64,000 nucleotides of DNA from the NCBI RefSeq assembly GCF_051106095.1, contig NC_135783.1:204148472-204212471 (forward strand), in the 5' to 3' direction. The stretch's first letter is position 1. Each line of letters opens with the position of its first letter. The stretch comes from Pogona vitticeps. Lineage: Eukaryota; Chordata; Lepidosauria; Squamata; Agamidae. Made by a program: the position numbers and the translations under genes. The notes under the pieces are model-generated. The model searched no databases and had not been told where the DNA came from. It was given only the letters and a program-made list of their open reading frames with translations. This document shows positions 41,000-52,500 of the stretch, piece after piece.

Positions 41000-41830
41000 G
41001 TCTCCGTTTCTGAGGGACGTCGTGCCCGCCCCCCCCCGCCTCTTAAGTGCACGAAAGCCTCTGATATGAACCAGTTATCATCACAAGGACTGGCACCAGC
41101 ACCGCCAGCCGCTTCCTCCTCTTCCCCCCGCCCACCGGGGTCCCTCGTTTGTTCCTTCCTCCCCTTCCTTCCAATTCAGGGCCCCATGTTTTCTCTCAGC
41201 TCCTCTCGGCGGGGAAAGGGGCCGTCCTCCTCCCGCTTGACTTGCTGAGGCCGTCCCGGCCCTTCATTCAGCGACTGAGGCCTTCCAGTCTGATTTTTTT
41301 TTGGGGGGGGAGGGATGAATGAAAGCACCTTCCCCCCCCCACTCGCTCGACACACATACACCCCTCCCCGCCACCCATTCCAGTATGAGGCCGACTCAAA
41401 CCCCTTCCTATTCTTCCCCCACCCTCCATTACTGGACGATGCCGCTTTCCCTCACGCAACGCCTGAAATTCGCGGACGCCGCCGCCGCCACGGCGCGGCT
41501 CCTTTTTCCTCTTCCTCTCCCTCCCCCGCCCCGCAACACACACACAAACACAAGCGGCAGAGGCCCGCCACTCACCTCTCCTCCGCCGAGGGATCCCGAC
41601 TTCTCGCTCCCTCCGTGGCGCCGCGCTCCTTTCACCATCTCGCGGCCGCCATGTTAGGATCTGGTGCAGCACGGACTGCGTCAGTGGAGGAGGGGAGGAA
41701 GCGGGAAACCCGGCGCCGCGAGTGGCTGAGGCGAGGCCGAACGCGGGGCCCGGCCCGGAGGCGGCCTACTTGTGCGTCTGCGCGCCTGTCGTGGTGGATT
41801 TGGGGTGGGGGGGGGGGAAAGAACCGGAGC
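41000..41830. promoter_or_regulatory. CpG island promoter of PPIG
   Basis: A GC- and CpG-rich block in an otherwise AT-rich region. It spans the non-coding first exon of PPIG (donor at 41575-41570 on the minus strand). Near 41645-41655 the minus strand reads AACATGGCGGC, a full YY1 consensus, which commonly sits just inside transcription start sites. A half CRE (TGCGTCA) is nearby at about 41677. No TATA box was noted. PPIG probably starts transcription leftward from about 41650. Confidence 0.8.
41576..41655 (-). other. PPIG: PPIG non-coding exon 1 (5' UTR)
   Basis: The minus strand has a consensus donor GAGAG|gtgagt at 41576/41575 inside the CpG island, in the right place to splice to the acceptor at 30378-30377. 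That gives an 11.2-kb first intron. The 5' limit is approximate, set by the YY1 site at 41645-41655. Confidence 0.65.
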
Positions 41831-43650
41831 CTGTCAGGCGCCCAGTAAATAAATAAATACAGTAAAGCGCAGCCCCGCTCTTTTGGGGCCCGAAGTAGGA
41901 TGCTTCTGTGGGAAAGAGAGCTCCCGTCTGTTTCTACCGGGCTTCTCCCTCCCCCGCCCTTTTTTCTTGGGCGCGTAGACCCTCCCGAAGAGGCTCCCGC
42001 TTCTTGCTCCAGGCCCGAGGCGGCCTCTGAAATCCCGTGGCGGAGATTAAAAAGGGGCTGGAGATCTATTTTATCCCTTTGCTCTTGGAGGGGGAGGTCA
42101 CCCCGTCTCAGGCCGTTTTGGGGCAACCCTGACAGAGCGTGTTCCAGTTCCGAGAGAGATTGAAGGGGTGGTTTTTTTAACCTGTTGCCGCTTCCATGGG
42201 CGGTTTTTTTTTTTTTTTTTTTGCATTGGCCAAGCTGGGATTCGAACTCAGGTCTCCGGAAGCCTCGTCATGTCCTTCTACGCACCCATATCACACTAGC
42301 GGTGGTGCGAGATTTCCACGGAGGAATGGGCTGGACGTTTCCAGTCTTTGGCCCGAATGGCACCAAACGTTTTTTTATGAGCAACCTGCTGTACCGCTGC
42401 CTTGGCGGGGCTGGATGTGAAGAAGAGGTTCGGCTGAATTTTCTGGATTTCTCCGTTTCTCCCTTGCCCATCTAATTTTTTTTATACCACCTAACCTGAT
42501 GGGGCGTTTTGGAGAACCTGAACTTTTGCTTTTATTTGTTTGTTTGTTTATTTAAGACTTGTCTAAGATCCTGGGACGGAGTACCGTACAACAATACAAA
42601 CCCATTTTAAAACCACCAGTCTGAAACTTATCGCAACCACTGGTCAGCAAGGCACAATACTAAGACGTTCCTTGGTTTTGGCCAGCGTTGGGTTGGATCC
42701 TTGGGAGAGGGACCACACTAAAAAGGGTGCGTAGCTGTCTTCTGGGCTGTAGCCGCCTAGAGTGGTCACAGTTGACTAGATAGGCGGGGTATAAATTAAA
42801 TAAATAAAATAAAAATAGGAATGCACATCTTTTTCTAAAAGCTAATAGATGTCTAGATGCTCTTAGTAACTCTCATTGAAAACTATCCGAGTTAAACTAG
42901 TAATCACTAATTCGGGACCTATTGACTTGAAGGGATCTATCTGCCCGAGATGTAACTAAATATGGATCCAGCTCTAGCAGGGACATTATTATACTGTACA
43001 TTATTTATTCAAACATCTGTATACTGGCACGTACACTTGGACAAGCGTGCAGAGCTGCAGCCTGAGGAATTCCTCTCTCTCTCATGCATGCACAGCCATT
43101 TCGGACTTCTCTCCGAGTGCTTTCCCACAGTTGAGGAAATCGCAACTGGCATTTTCTATGAATGAAGAAACTAAAAGGTGTGTTCGGCTTTAACTCTGTA
43201 TTACTATATATGACAAGCCTCATCCATTAGCCTCGCCCATTCCATCAGAGAATGGGAGAAAAAGGCTTCCCATAGCGTTTCTACAGAATTGGCACTTTTA
43301 CATCATTCTTCAGAGAGATTCCCCAGGTTTTCCATGGATCTTTGGGAGACACAACCGGCATCTGTTCCCATATGTCTGACGAAATGGACGTGCCAAGAAA
43401 GCTTACTATTAAAATATGATAGCCTTTAAGGTGCCTCCACGTTTTGGTCTTGTTTAATTTCGTTTCTTTGGATTTTGCCTGATCTACTTTAGCGGACTAA
43501 CACGGCGACCTCTTCCAAAACTGATAAACCAAGTCATCCCAGGTCGACAGGATAAGCATCCAGACTGGAGAAATAGCATCTGTATACTTCCTATGCATTT
43601 CCACCCAAGAAAGGTAGCCTCAGAAAACAGGATTCGGCCAGACTCTAGCC
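41831..43650. other. Region between the PPIG and FASTKD1 promoters
   Basis: Mostly unique-looking sequence. At about 42200-42305 a minus-strand tRNA-like segment (B box GAGTTCGAATCCCAG) ends in 16 A residues, consistent with a SINE or tRNA retrocopy. At about 42748-42815 there is an L2-type tail (GCCGCCTAGAGTGGTC, GGCGGGGTATAAATTAAATA). No conserved exon was recognised. Confidence 0.5.
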
Positions 43651-43662
43651 TACAATGTAAAT

Positions 43663-43786
43663 ACTACAACTCCCGACAGGCAACGGGAGCGCGAGGGAGC
43701 AAGCGAAGTATGCTGGGAAATGTTGCCTCGGCTTCTTCACTCAAGGAAGGGTCTTGCATCGCGGAAGTTGTGGAGCGGGTCGTTTG
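43663..43786 (+). promoter_or_regulatory. FASTKD1: Probable FASTKD1 promoter and non-coding exon 1
   Basis: ACTACAACTCCC at 43663 and, in opposite orientation, a site at 43703-43725 (minus strand TTTCCCAGCATACTTCGC) both resemble the long ZNF143/SIX5 motif ACTACAATTCCCAGCATGC. An ETS-type CGGAAG follows at 43762. A candidate donor TTTG|gtaggt at 43786/43787 would splice to the acceptor at 49079. Placement is inferred from these motifs; no transcript was available. Confidence 0.6.
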
Positions 43787-44293
43787 GTAGGTTCCCTAGT
43801 CGTTTACGTGTAGTGAGCACCGCATGGGGACAGGATTTTTTCGGCACATCAAAACTTGTGTGCATCACTGTCTTCTTCATGGGATATGTGGGGGGGGGGG
43901 GGAGAGAGATGCGTGTCTACAGGAGTAGGTCGTTGCAGCCTCCCAGCACGTGGTTCCCTGGAGGAGCCCTGCAGCTTCGTTGGTGAGGGATGGCGTTTGC
44001 CTGTTCTGCTGATGGGCGGTGTGGTCTGACCCTTTTGCAGAATTCCTCCAGGTCTGATGCTGGGGCAGATGCTGCTCCAAGTCAGCCTCAGGGAAAGAAA
44101 AGGTTCAGGCTTTTTAATACGGTGGTGGTAGTTGCCGGTAGAAAACACCCGGGAAGATGAATGTGCTGAAAGGCAGGGAGGGCTCCCTTCACGTGCTCTG
44201 TGTCCCTAAGGAGCAAGGCGTGCTTCATTGCGTTTCCTTCTGTACGCAAAGGTGCGTGGTTTCTTTGGCTTCATTTCCAAGGACTGTGGGAAA

Positions 44294-44520
44294 AAAAGCC
44301 TCGGTTATTGCTCAGGGCTCCTGGCTCCAGAGTGACAAGCTGCCAGTTCAATTCTTCAGTGTACCTCCCGTTGGCAAAGCGAACCTGTGTAGCCTTGGGA
44401 AAGCGGCACAGTGCTGGGGGGTGCCCCAGAAGAAAGGACTGGCAAACCACTTCTGAGTATTCTCTACCTAGGAAACTCTGGCTAGGGTTCCATAAGCTGA
44501 AATTGATTTGATGACAAGTT
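44294..44520 (+). repeat. Sauria-type SINE, plus strand, degraded
   Basis: This is the same family as 40097-40325: tRNA-like head (CTCAGGGCTCCTGGCTCCAG, CCAGTTCAATTC), body CCTTGGGAAAGCGGCACAG and tail CACTTCTGAGTATTCTCTAC followed by TTGATTTGATGACAAGT. It lies in FASTKD1 intron 1. Confidence 0.75.
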
Positions 44521-45050
44521 ACAAAAGAAACCTCCACATTCTCTTTACATAAAAGTACAGTACTGCAAATCCAACACATTCTTTTCAAGTGTGTGTTTTC
44601 GTAGTTTGCAGTCCACCATTTCAGACACATGGAGCATAGCTTCTCATGCATCTGAAGAGATGGGCTACAGTCCGCAGATGTTTATGCCAGGTAATCCTTT
44701 GCCATTTTTAACATACCACAAGATTAGTTTTGTAGCAACAGGATACCAACTAACACAGCTTCCCTCCTAGAAATATTAGTTTTGATTATATGTATATTCA
44801 TCTCATGGCTATCTTAAAAATATGATGTTTTGAAGACACTGTTTATAGAAGTGTTTGGTTTTTTAAAAAGCAAGTCTCTGGTTTTCCAAATAAAGACATG
44901 CTGTGCTAGATGTTTCTCTTTTATAAAATATAAAGTTGGGAAAGATCAGTGCTATCTTGTTTGATGTAATTGCCTCTAAAGAGTGGGCTTAGTAAAAAAT
45001 ACGTTTCAAATGTTTTGAAATTTCACCAGATCTACACGGATCAGAATATC

Positions 45051-45520
45051 TGTAGGGATCACCCTGCTTTGGCTCAGGTAGAAGATTATTGGCATGTACT
45101 GTACCAATGAGAGCGGTTGGGAGGCGGAGCCAGAGACACTAGAAGGGAGGGGGTGAGTCAGAGTCTAGAGAGTTCAGTCAGAGACAGAGTTTGGAGAAAA
45201 AGTTTTTGGGGTTTGAGGCAGAGAGAGTGTTTAAGGAGTGATTAGTCAGAGTGTGACCTGTATTAAGATAGAAGAGGTTAAAGTAAACTACAGAAGCTTT
45301 GTGTAACTTTCAGAACATGCTTAAGAACTACAGTATTCCTAAAACTTGTAATCATTAACCTGTTTCTGTTTAAAAGTTCAGTACTGAATGGATCTCAGTC
45401 TTTCATAGGAAATATATGTTGATAAAGAGATCAGCTAGTGGCAGCGTGTTAAAGGGCATGTTGGGATCCTCCGGTGAGGTCTTTGGTGAAATAGGCAGGG
45501 GCCACGGGATAAATGCCACA
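45051..45520. mobile_element. Solo LTR
   Basis: A 470-bp block begins TGTAGGGATCACC and ends GATAAATGCCACA. It is flanked on both sides by ATATC, a 5-bp target duplication of the size made by LTR elements. No internal region is present, so this is what recombination between two LTRs leaves. It has no coding frame and the family is not identified. It differs from the LTRs at 21615. Confidence 0.8.
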
Positions 45521-46000
45521 ATATCTTTTTAGTAAGATGAAAGATACTTGTATAACCACAGGACTTGCATTATGCTACAAAGGCCTATTTCAAATCAATG
45601 AGGTTGTTTAAAACAAGCAAAAATGGCAAAAAAAGTCTGAAATAGGACAGTCGGTTATTACTTGATTTGTCTGTTCAAGAAAGATCTACAGCCTTTGACT
45701 ATGTGCTATTTATTTAATATACTGTATTATTATATAAGAACAGTGTATGTTATATTTTGGCAAAGAACAATGAGCAATATAATGTGCTTTACACTCGCTC
45801 TTTTATGGTGGAACAGCTAGCACATTTTTGCACAGCACATTAGATGCAATCCAAAAACAAGGTTGTACATTATACCTTTATTAGACCACTAAAAAGTTAT
45901 GTGTGTACACACAAATTTTAACTTTTGACCTGTATAACTGTCCAGCAGGCTGGGTACTCCTGCATTGTGGATGGTGTAGAAGTAGCACATGAAAGGCCCC

Positions 46001-46262
46001 AGCATCACGGCAGATGTCTGTGCCGGGTCTGTTTCTTAAAGGTGAGTTTCACAGTGCAGGTGGCAAAAACAAAATGGGTTTGAAATGCCAACCCTGTGGC
46101 CATTGGTTGGATTATCCCTGTGTTCGGTGAGTGGGAAGAAATAATCCAACCAACGGCCACCAGGGTTAGCACTTCAAACCTAGACTTCCTGCTTGTTTTT
46201 GCCACCTGCATTGTGAAACTTACTTTTAAGGAGCAGACCTGGCACGGACATCTGTCATGAGT
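46001..46262. repeat. Foldback (inverted-repeat) element
   Basis: Arms 46001-46115 and 46141-46262 are near-complementary (for example GGTGGCAAAAACAAAATGGG against the complement of TTTTTGCCACC), with a 25-base loop. No target duplication was identified with confidence. It is probably a MITE in FASTKD1 intron 1. Confidence 0.75.
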
Positions 46263-46559
46263 TTTGGGACTTTCACATATTTTTTTCTGCACCGTACAAA
46301 ATGCAGAGATGCCCCACCCGATGAACACCTGTATAGGTGGAAAGCAAGCATCTCTGTGCACATTTTCAGTGTGCTTAAAAAAGTATCGCCTACCCTTGCC
46401 TTTGGACTGAGTAAGGTCTACATGGCTTTTTTCCCTTTTTTTTTCTCTGGACGTTAAATGCAGTGTTTTTATTAATGAAATGTCTGCATGTGTGGGTCAC
46501 TAGGCCCTCCATGGAAAAGGAAACATCAAAGGGACCCATGGGGTTGATCATCAACCTGG

Positions 46560-47475
46560 AGAGCAGGTTGGATTTGATTTAAATTAAATTGATTTAAATC
46601 ACGATTCAAATTTCAGATTTTTTTGATGACTTACGTAAATATATACAACCAATGCAGTTAACTAGAACTTTATTCTGGAACAGTGTACTGCAAATTCTTT
46701 GGCCTTGCCAGGATCTTTCTCCTGCAGACCCTTAAATTCCCATGGTCCTTTCTGTTAAGGCAGGGTGTTGATCTTTAACCTTTGTTATGCCAATCCAAAG
46801 TTTTCCAGGCGGTTCCCATTATCTCCATTCTCCCAGTGTCCTTTCCCTTTCTGTGGTTTCTCTTTGGCATTGAGGTCCAATTCAACCTCTTGCAGCCTCT
46901 TTGAACTTGAATCAACAAATTCATACTGCTGGCACTTTGTTAAAGTTGGGATCAATAGAGATGGAGTTAGGCTAGGTCCATTCTGCACCACCATAGTTTC
47001 ATCTTTGGGCCAGTCTAACATTCCTCATGCCTAACCCTGGTGGACCTGCTGGGAAAGGACACTCTGGGTTGAGGACAGTATAGCCGTAATATAAGGTGAC
47101 CTCTGGAGGCTACAGGTCCTCTACATCCATTCAAGACTGATTTTAGGCTTCGTTGTTACTGACTCATCTTTGGTGGGACCTTTACAGGGAAAAGAACAAA
47201 AGAAACATGTTGCTGTTGGTTCTACTACCGTAGATCTCTTGGTGGTTTTCAGTACTGTCAACCACTGTGCTCTCCTGGGTCTCCTCTTTGGAATGGGACT
47301 TGGGAGAGACACTCTTGAAATAAGCTGTCTCAGTTCTAGACAGGATGGATAAAAATCAATTCTTGTTATCACAATTTAAATTATGGTTTAAATTAAATAA
47401 TTTAAATAAAATAATTTATTATTTAAATTAAATAAAATTACATTGTCAAAAAATCTGATTTTTAAAAACGTTTTA
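46560..47475. mobile_element. Possible DNA transposon remnant with TTTAAATC-rich inverted ends
   Basis: GATTTAAATCACGATTCAAA and CAGATTTTTTTGATGAC at the left are mirrored at the right by TTGTCAAAAAATCTG and runs of TTTAAATTAAAT. About 700 bases of unrelated sequence lie between. The pairing is suggestive only. Confidence 0.4.
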
Positions 47476-47639
47476 GGCCCTTGGAACTCTGCACATTTAT
47501 CTAGAGCAGTGGTTCCCACTTTAGGTCTTCAGATGTTCTTAAACTACTTTTGATAATACATTTCTTGAATCTGTGCACCATTATTGAGGCAAAGATTTTG
47601 TAATCCACAGTATGACTGTGGTTGCAATGTGTCGTTACC

Positions 47640-48240
47640 TTATTTGTAGATTGATGTTATATATGCTTCCTGCCAAGATGGTGGGAGTTCTTTTGTTCCA
47701 CCTGTTTGGTTCATTCCTTTTTGTAGGGGTGTTATAAGCTGCTTCTCAAGCCTTTTGTAATAGATTGCTGTCAATCCATCTGGTCCTGGTGCTTTGTCCA
47801 TTTTCAGATTTCTTATTGCCTGAGATATCTCTTGGATTGTTATCTTTTGATGCAAAATGTCTCTTGTTTCCAGGTGAAAATTTTGGAATGCTTATATTCT
47901 TTATGTATTCCTCTATTCTTCTTTCTGACAAGTTTTCTTTGTTACATAACTGTAAAATAGGAAACAGTTTCTTCTTCAATTTCTTTCTCCATATATGTGA
48001 TTTCCCCTTTGCTGTTCTCACACCTGTTATTGTTTTTTTCTCCACTTCCTTTCTTAAATGTCCTTCCAAAAATTGACCTGGTTTATTTGCATGTTCAGAA
48101 TATTTCTGTTTGAGAAATAAGAGCTTGTTTTGCATTTCTTCAGTTTGTAAAATATCAAGGTGGGCTTTAAGCTTCTTGATTTCTCTTATCTGTTTGTTGC
48201 CACTTTTTTTGGTTGTCTCTCCAATAGGTAAAATCGACCT
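47640..48240 (-). mobile_element. L1 LINE fragment, minus strand
   Basis: The minus strand encodes KITIQEISQAIRNLKMDKAP followed by GPDGLTAIYYKRLEKQL, the start of an L1 reverse transcriptase. Upstream is the usual Lys/Asn-rich linker (NKENLSERRIEEYIKNISIP). It is frameshifted and truncated at both ends. Confidence 0.8.
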
Positions 48241-49079
48241 ATTAGAAAGACAACACACAAAAATTGGGGTCCTCAGATGTTCTTGGGAGCCACTGCAGTA
48301 GGAGGTGGCTTTGGGCACTGGTGGAGGTAAGGCTACTGCAGCTGTTGTCTTGGTTCAGATACCATGGCCACCTGTGGTTAATTTAAACTGCTGTGAAAGC
48401 ATGTAGGAGTGGTGTGTAAATCTGAGACTCACTACATCTTGTTTCAACAGCACTAAACCTTGCATTGGTATTGCAGTGTTCATCGGGAGAAACATGTTCT
48501 TAGTTGTGGTCTTTGTGGTTCACAAAAAATGTGTTTGCACCTGTGCCAAGCCATATTCTGGAACATTCTCTAGCTAAACCTTTGACAGTAGCCCCATTAC
48601 TTGCCCACCTCGCACATGTATAGACAGGCCCGGAGCCTTTTTCTCCTCAGAGAACCCTTTGGATCACAGCTAAGCGCTACTTTCCCCCAATTTTTATACA
48701 TTTTTTTCATCAATATTAGTCTCCGACTGAGGATAGTTATTGTCCTCTCATTCATCTTTCCACACACACGCATTGTCCCTTTATTGGACTTTTACACCAC
48801 AAAAGCCTTGTTGAAATGTATTCGCTGCGGATGGAGCATTGTTCCAACTGACCAGCACTCCAAACCTGTTTATGTGAACCCACAGATGACCACTTAAAGA
48901 ACAGCTACAGGTAAGCAACCAGACATTTGTTTGGACCATTGAACTGGAAAGTTGTGTCTAATTCAAGCATCTCTAGCCAGACAGACCACTCAAATTTGTG
49001 CTCTTTGGGAGCTTGGTGTACTTATTTTAAACTGATACCGTGAAGATACTTCAGCATCCCTTTCTGTTTTCCCCCACAG

Positions 49080-49556
49080 TAACTTCAAAACCAGGGAAAG
49101 GAGCTTTCTATATATCCCAGTGCCAAGCCTTCTTGCTGGTGTGTGATTATCAGAAATGAAGGAAGAAGATCGCATTCTGGATTCAGTCTAATTAATGAGA
49201 CCTGCAGAAATGACAAAGATGCTTCACCTAAGACGTTTCTACCCATTTGCCCTGAGGTGTTGCCGGTGCCAAACTTGGAGTGGCAACGACTTCTTGTTGA
49301 ACCAGCTACATGAGTGCACAGATGAAGATCAAGTTTTTGACCTTGTTGGGAAGAACAAAACAAACCTATCTGAAAAACATGTGGGCATGGCAATTGACAT
49401 TCTGTATCAGTTTCAAAAGAAGAAACCTGTTGTCATGAGGAGAACTGAGTATATAAAAAATCACTCCCAGTTTCTTACTCTTTCCATTTTAGCCGAAAAC
49501 AAGATTGCACAGATGGATGATCAAACATTAGTGGACATGCTCTATAATCTATTAAG
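49080..49556 (+). CDS. FASTKD1: FASTKD1 first coding exon
   Basis: The acceptor is cccccacag at 49079 and the exon carries 115 bases of 5' UTR before ATG 49195. It encodes MRPAEMTKMLHLRRFYPFAL and onward to DDQTLVDMLYNLL. Motifs shared with human are CTDE, LSEKHVG, SQFLTL and LVDMLY. The donor is AG|gtaagg. Confidence 0.9.
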
Positions 49557-52500
49557 GTAAGGTGTGTAAGACTCAAATGTAGTGGGGGCGTGCTTATTAT
49601 TGGTTTTGCTTCATTTTAAATAAAATGGAACATTTGCATTTTTGCGCAGCCAGCTGGTAGGGCTCCTGTTCAGATTGTAAAGCTGGAAGGGACCTTAAGG
49701 ATAATCAAGTCTGAATGCCTGGCAATGCAACAAATTCACACTTTGTATTCGTGAAGGCTTTCACGATCTAATGGTTGATGTGGGTTTTTCGGGCTCTTTG
49801 GTCGTGTTCTGAAGGTTGTTCTTCCTAACGTTTCTCCAGTCTCTGTGACCAGCATTTTCAAAGGACAGCACTCTGTGCTCTGGTATAGTTTGCTTGGGAG
49901 TGGAGTATTTATGACTGTGAGATAGTCTTTTGTCCTTTTCAGGAGATGGGTGATTAGTGTGTTTTGTTGTGGGTGTATTGTTGTGATAAGGAGGAGAGAT
50001 TATCTGTCACTGTGCTTGATGGGTGTCATTAGCTGGTCTTTTGTGTGTAGTGATCTCTGGTCCTTGTGGCTGGGTAGAGTTTGTTGACCTTTTGCACGCT
50101 GTATTTTTCAGAGCTGGGAGCCAAGTTTTGTTGAGTTTCAAACTTTCCTCTTTTTTGTTGAAGTTCTGCTGGTGCTTGTGGATTTCAATGGCTTCCCTGT
50201 GCAGTCTGACGTAATGATTGCTGGTGTTGTCCAGTATTTCAGTATTTTGAAATAGAATTTCATGTCCAGTTTGTTTTAGGGCGTGATCAGCTACTGCAGA
50301 TTTTTCTGGTTGTTTTAGTCTGCAGTGTCTCTCATGTTCTTTGATTCTGGTGTGGAGTTTACACTTTATCCCGTACACTTTACCCAACTCTCTGCTTAGA
50401 AAAATCTCCCATGGAGGAGAATCCACCACCCTCCGAGACAGTTGATTCCACTGTTGAATGGCTTTAACTGTTAGGATTTTCTTCCAAATGTTCCTTTCAG
50501 TCGGTTACTTCTGGTTCTATCATCCTGAACTGCTAAAAGACAAGCCTGTTCCATCTTCCATATGGCAGCTCTTTAAATCCATGAAGATAGCTGCCATACG
50601 GTCTTAGTTTTGTCATCTCCAGGCGAAACATGCCAGGTTCCCTCACAATACTCTAGGTGAGGTCAGACCAAAGCAAAATGGAGTGGTGCTATTATTTTCT
50701 TTGATCTGGATACTTCCTTTCTGTTGCTACTCCTTAGTAGATGTTTCACTTTTTTTTGCCGCCACAACGCACTGTTGGCTCATGTTTAGCTTGTGATTTA
50801 CCAATTCCACACAAAGCATCCCTGTTTACTATCCCTGACCATGAGCTCATGGACTGAGTATGTATGTGTTCATGGAGTGAACTGCTGTACCTGTGATAGA
50901 TCTCAAAAATATACTTGAGTTTTCTCTCAAATTATAGAAGCTGTTTCCAAATTAATAAAAGCCAAAACAGTGGCAGGAAGGGGAGTTGAGATTTCACAGC
51001 TGTAATCAAGCAAAAGCAAAGCTGCCTCAAGAAACGAGAAGGATTTTACCTACTGGCATGTTCTACTGTAGATTGGGCCAATGGGATGGTGGCGGGGGGG
51101 ACAGATTTACATATTTGAAATGTTGAATGAGAGTGTGCTGGTCTGCAGTCTGCCATTTGCTACAGACAAACACCCTTCTAAGCATTCTATATTGCTCAAT
51201 AAAGGGAAACATATGGGCTCACAACCTGGTATTTGTGGTAAGATTAACAGAATGGTTTAACTCATCTTTTGGCTTTTTGAAGGCTCAACGTTGAGGACCA
51301 TGCTTCGCTGATAGAGCAGCTGGTCATGGAACTCTGGAGACGATTAGATGGGCAAGTATATCTTTCATTTTGATTTTGTTCTATAAATGGAATGGTTCGT
51401 AGCTCACTGTTATAGTATTTTTCACAAGGTTAGTTCTGGAAGGCATAGCCTTTTCTGGCATTGTGTACATCTCATCTTTCTTTTCAGAGCTAAAGTGTCC
51501 AGAGTCCTAAACTATGTGGCTTAATACTGGCTTCCATTGCAGGCCATTGTACCAACAGAGATTGTTACCTATTTTAGAATGTACCAAGTCATTTTATGGT
51601 TCCAAAAGGATTTTAAATTGTAGCTTTAGGCAGTATTTCCTTATTTGGAAATTTATTTGGAAATAAACTGAAATCAGACCAATTCTGAATCAAAAACCCT
51701 AAACAAACCATTTCCTATGTCCACAAATTAGAACAGAGCTTAAAGTATTATCTTAAAGTACAGTATTTTGAGCCAAAACAAAATTAGGTGTATATTTGAA
51801 TTAGAATTCAGCTAAACAATAAAACAGCTGGTGTGATACATCCATTGCCTTCACCAAATCTAGAATAATTTATATTCCATGGGTTTTGCAGTACAGTTTT
51901 TTGTGCTCTCTTTTCAATAGCTGGTTGGTCCAGAGAAGCAAGAGGCAGAGATGATAGCCGAATCCTACTTCCTCTTTGTTAAAAGACTTTGTTTAACATA
52001 CATGTTCCATCAGATTACATTAGACAATTCTGTATTTCTCTGTTTTTAATAACTCAATGAGAAATGCATAGCTTTGTAGCTAATTAGTCATAGTGGCAGT
52101 TCTGTGATTATTTATTAATTCCTCTTCTTTTAAAATTTATTTGCGTTTTCATCTCTTGTGTAAATCTTTGTACACTTAGAATTAAGCTGTATAGATCAAA
52201 TTAGTATTTGTCAACTACATAATTTTTTTCTGTTTCGTTGATGCAGCATAATATTTATTTCTGATATTTAGTAACAGCCTTTGACTACCTTGCTCTATCA
52301 CTCTGTGAATTATCATTGCAAACAATAAACCTTATATTTAAATCTTCTCAAGCAAACCACTTGGATATGTCATTGAATTGTTTACTGAACCTTTATTGAC
52401 CTGAAGTGAAACACTTTTCATTGCAGCTCAAGTTGATGTAGAACTGAACTAAAAAATAATGTTCTGACTCTCTGGGAGTAAATGCCACTGAACTTATTTC

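Noticed and set aside
41268-42126. Long frames on both strands near the PPIG promoter
   Set aside because: CpG-island composition; the region is explained by a non-coding first exon and promoter.
42200-42305. Minus-strand tRNA gene
   Set aside because: The B box is good, but the A box and stems are poor and an A-tail follows, so a SINE or tRNA retrocopy is more likely.
51352-51360. GT donor at 51356 for the FASTKD1 exon
   Set aside because: It would extend the exon by five bases and shift the next exon into a frame with an early stop, while the GC donor keeps the conserved frame.
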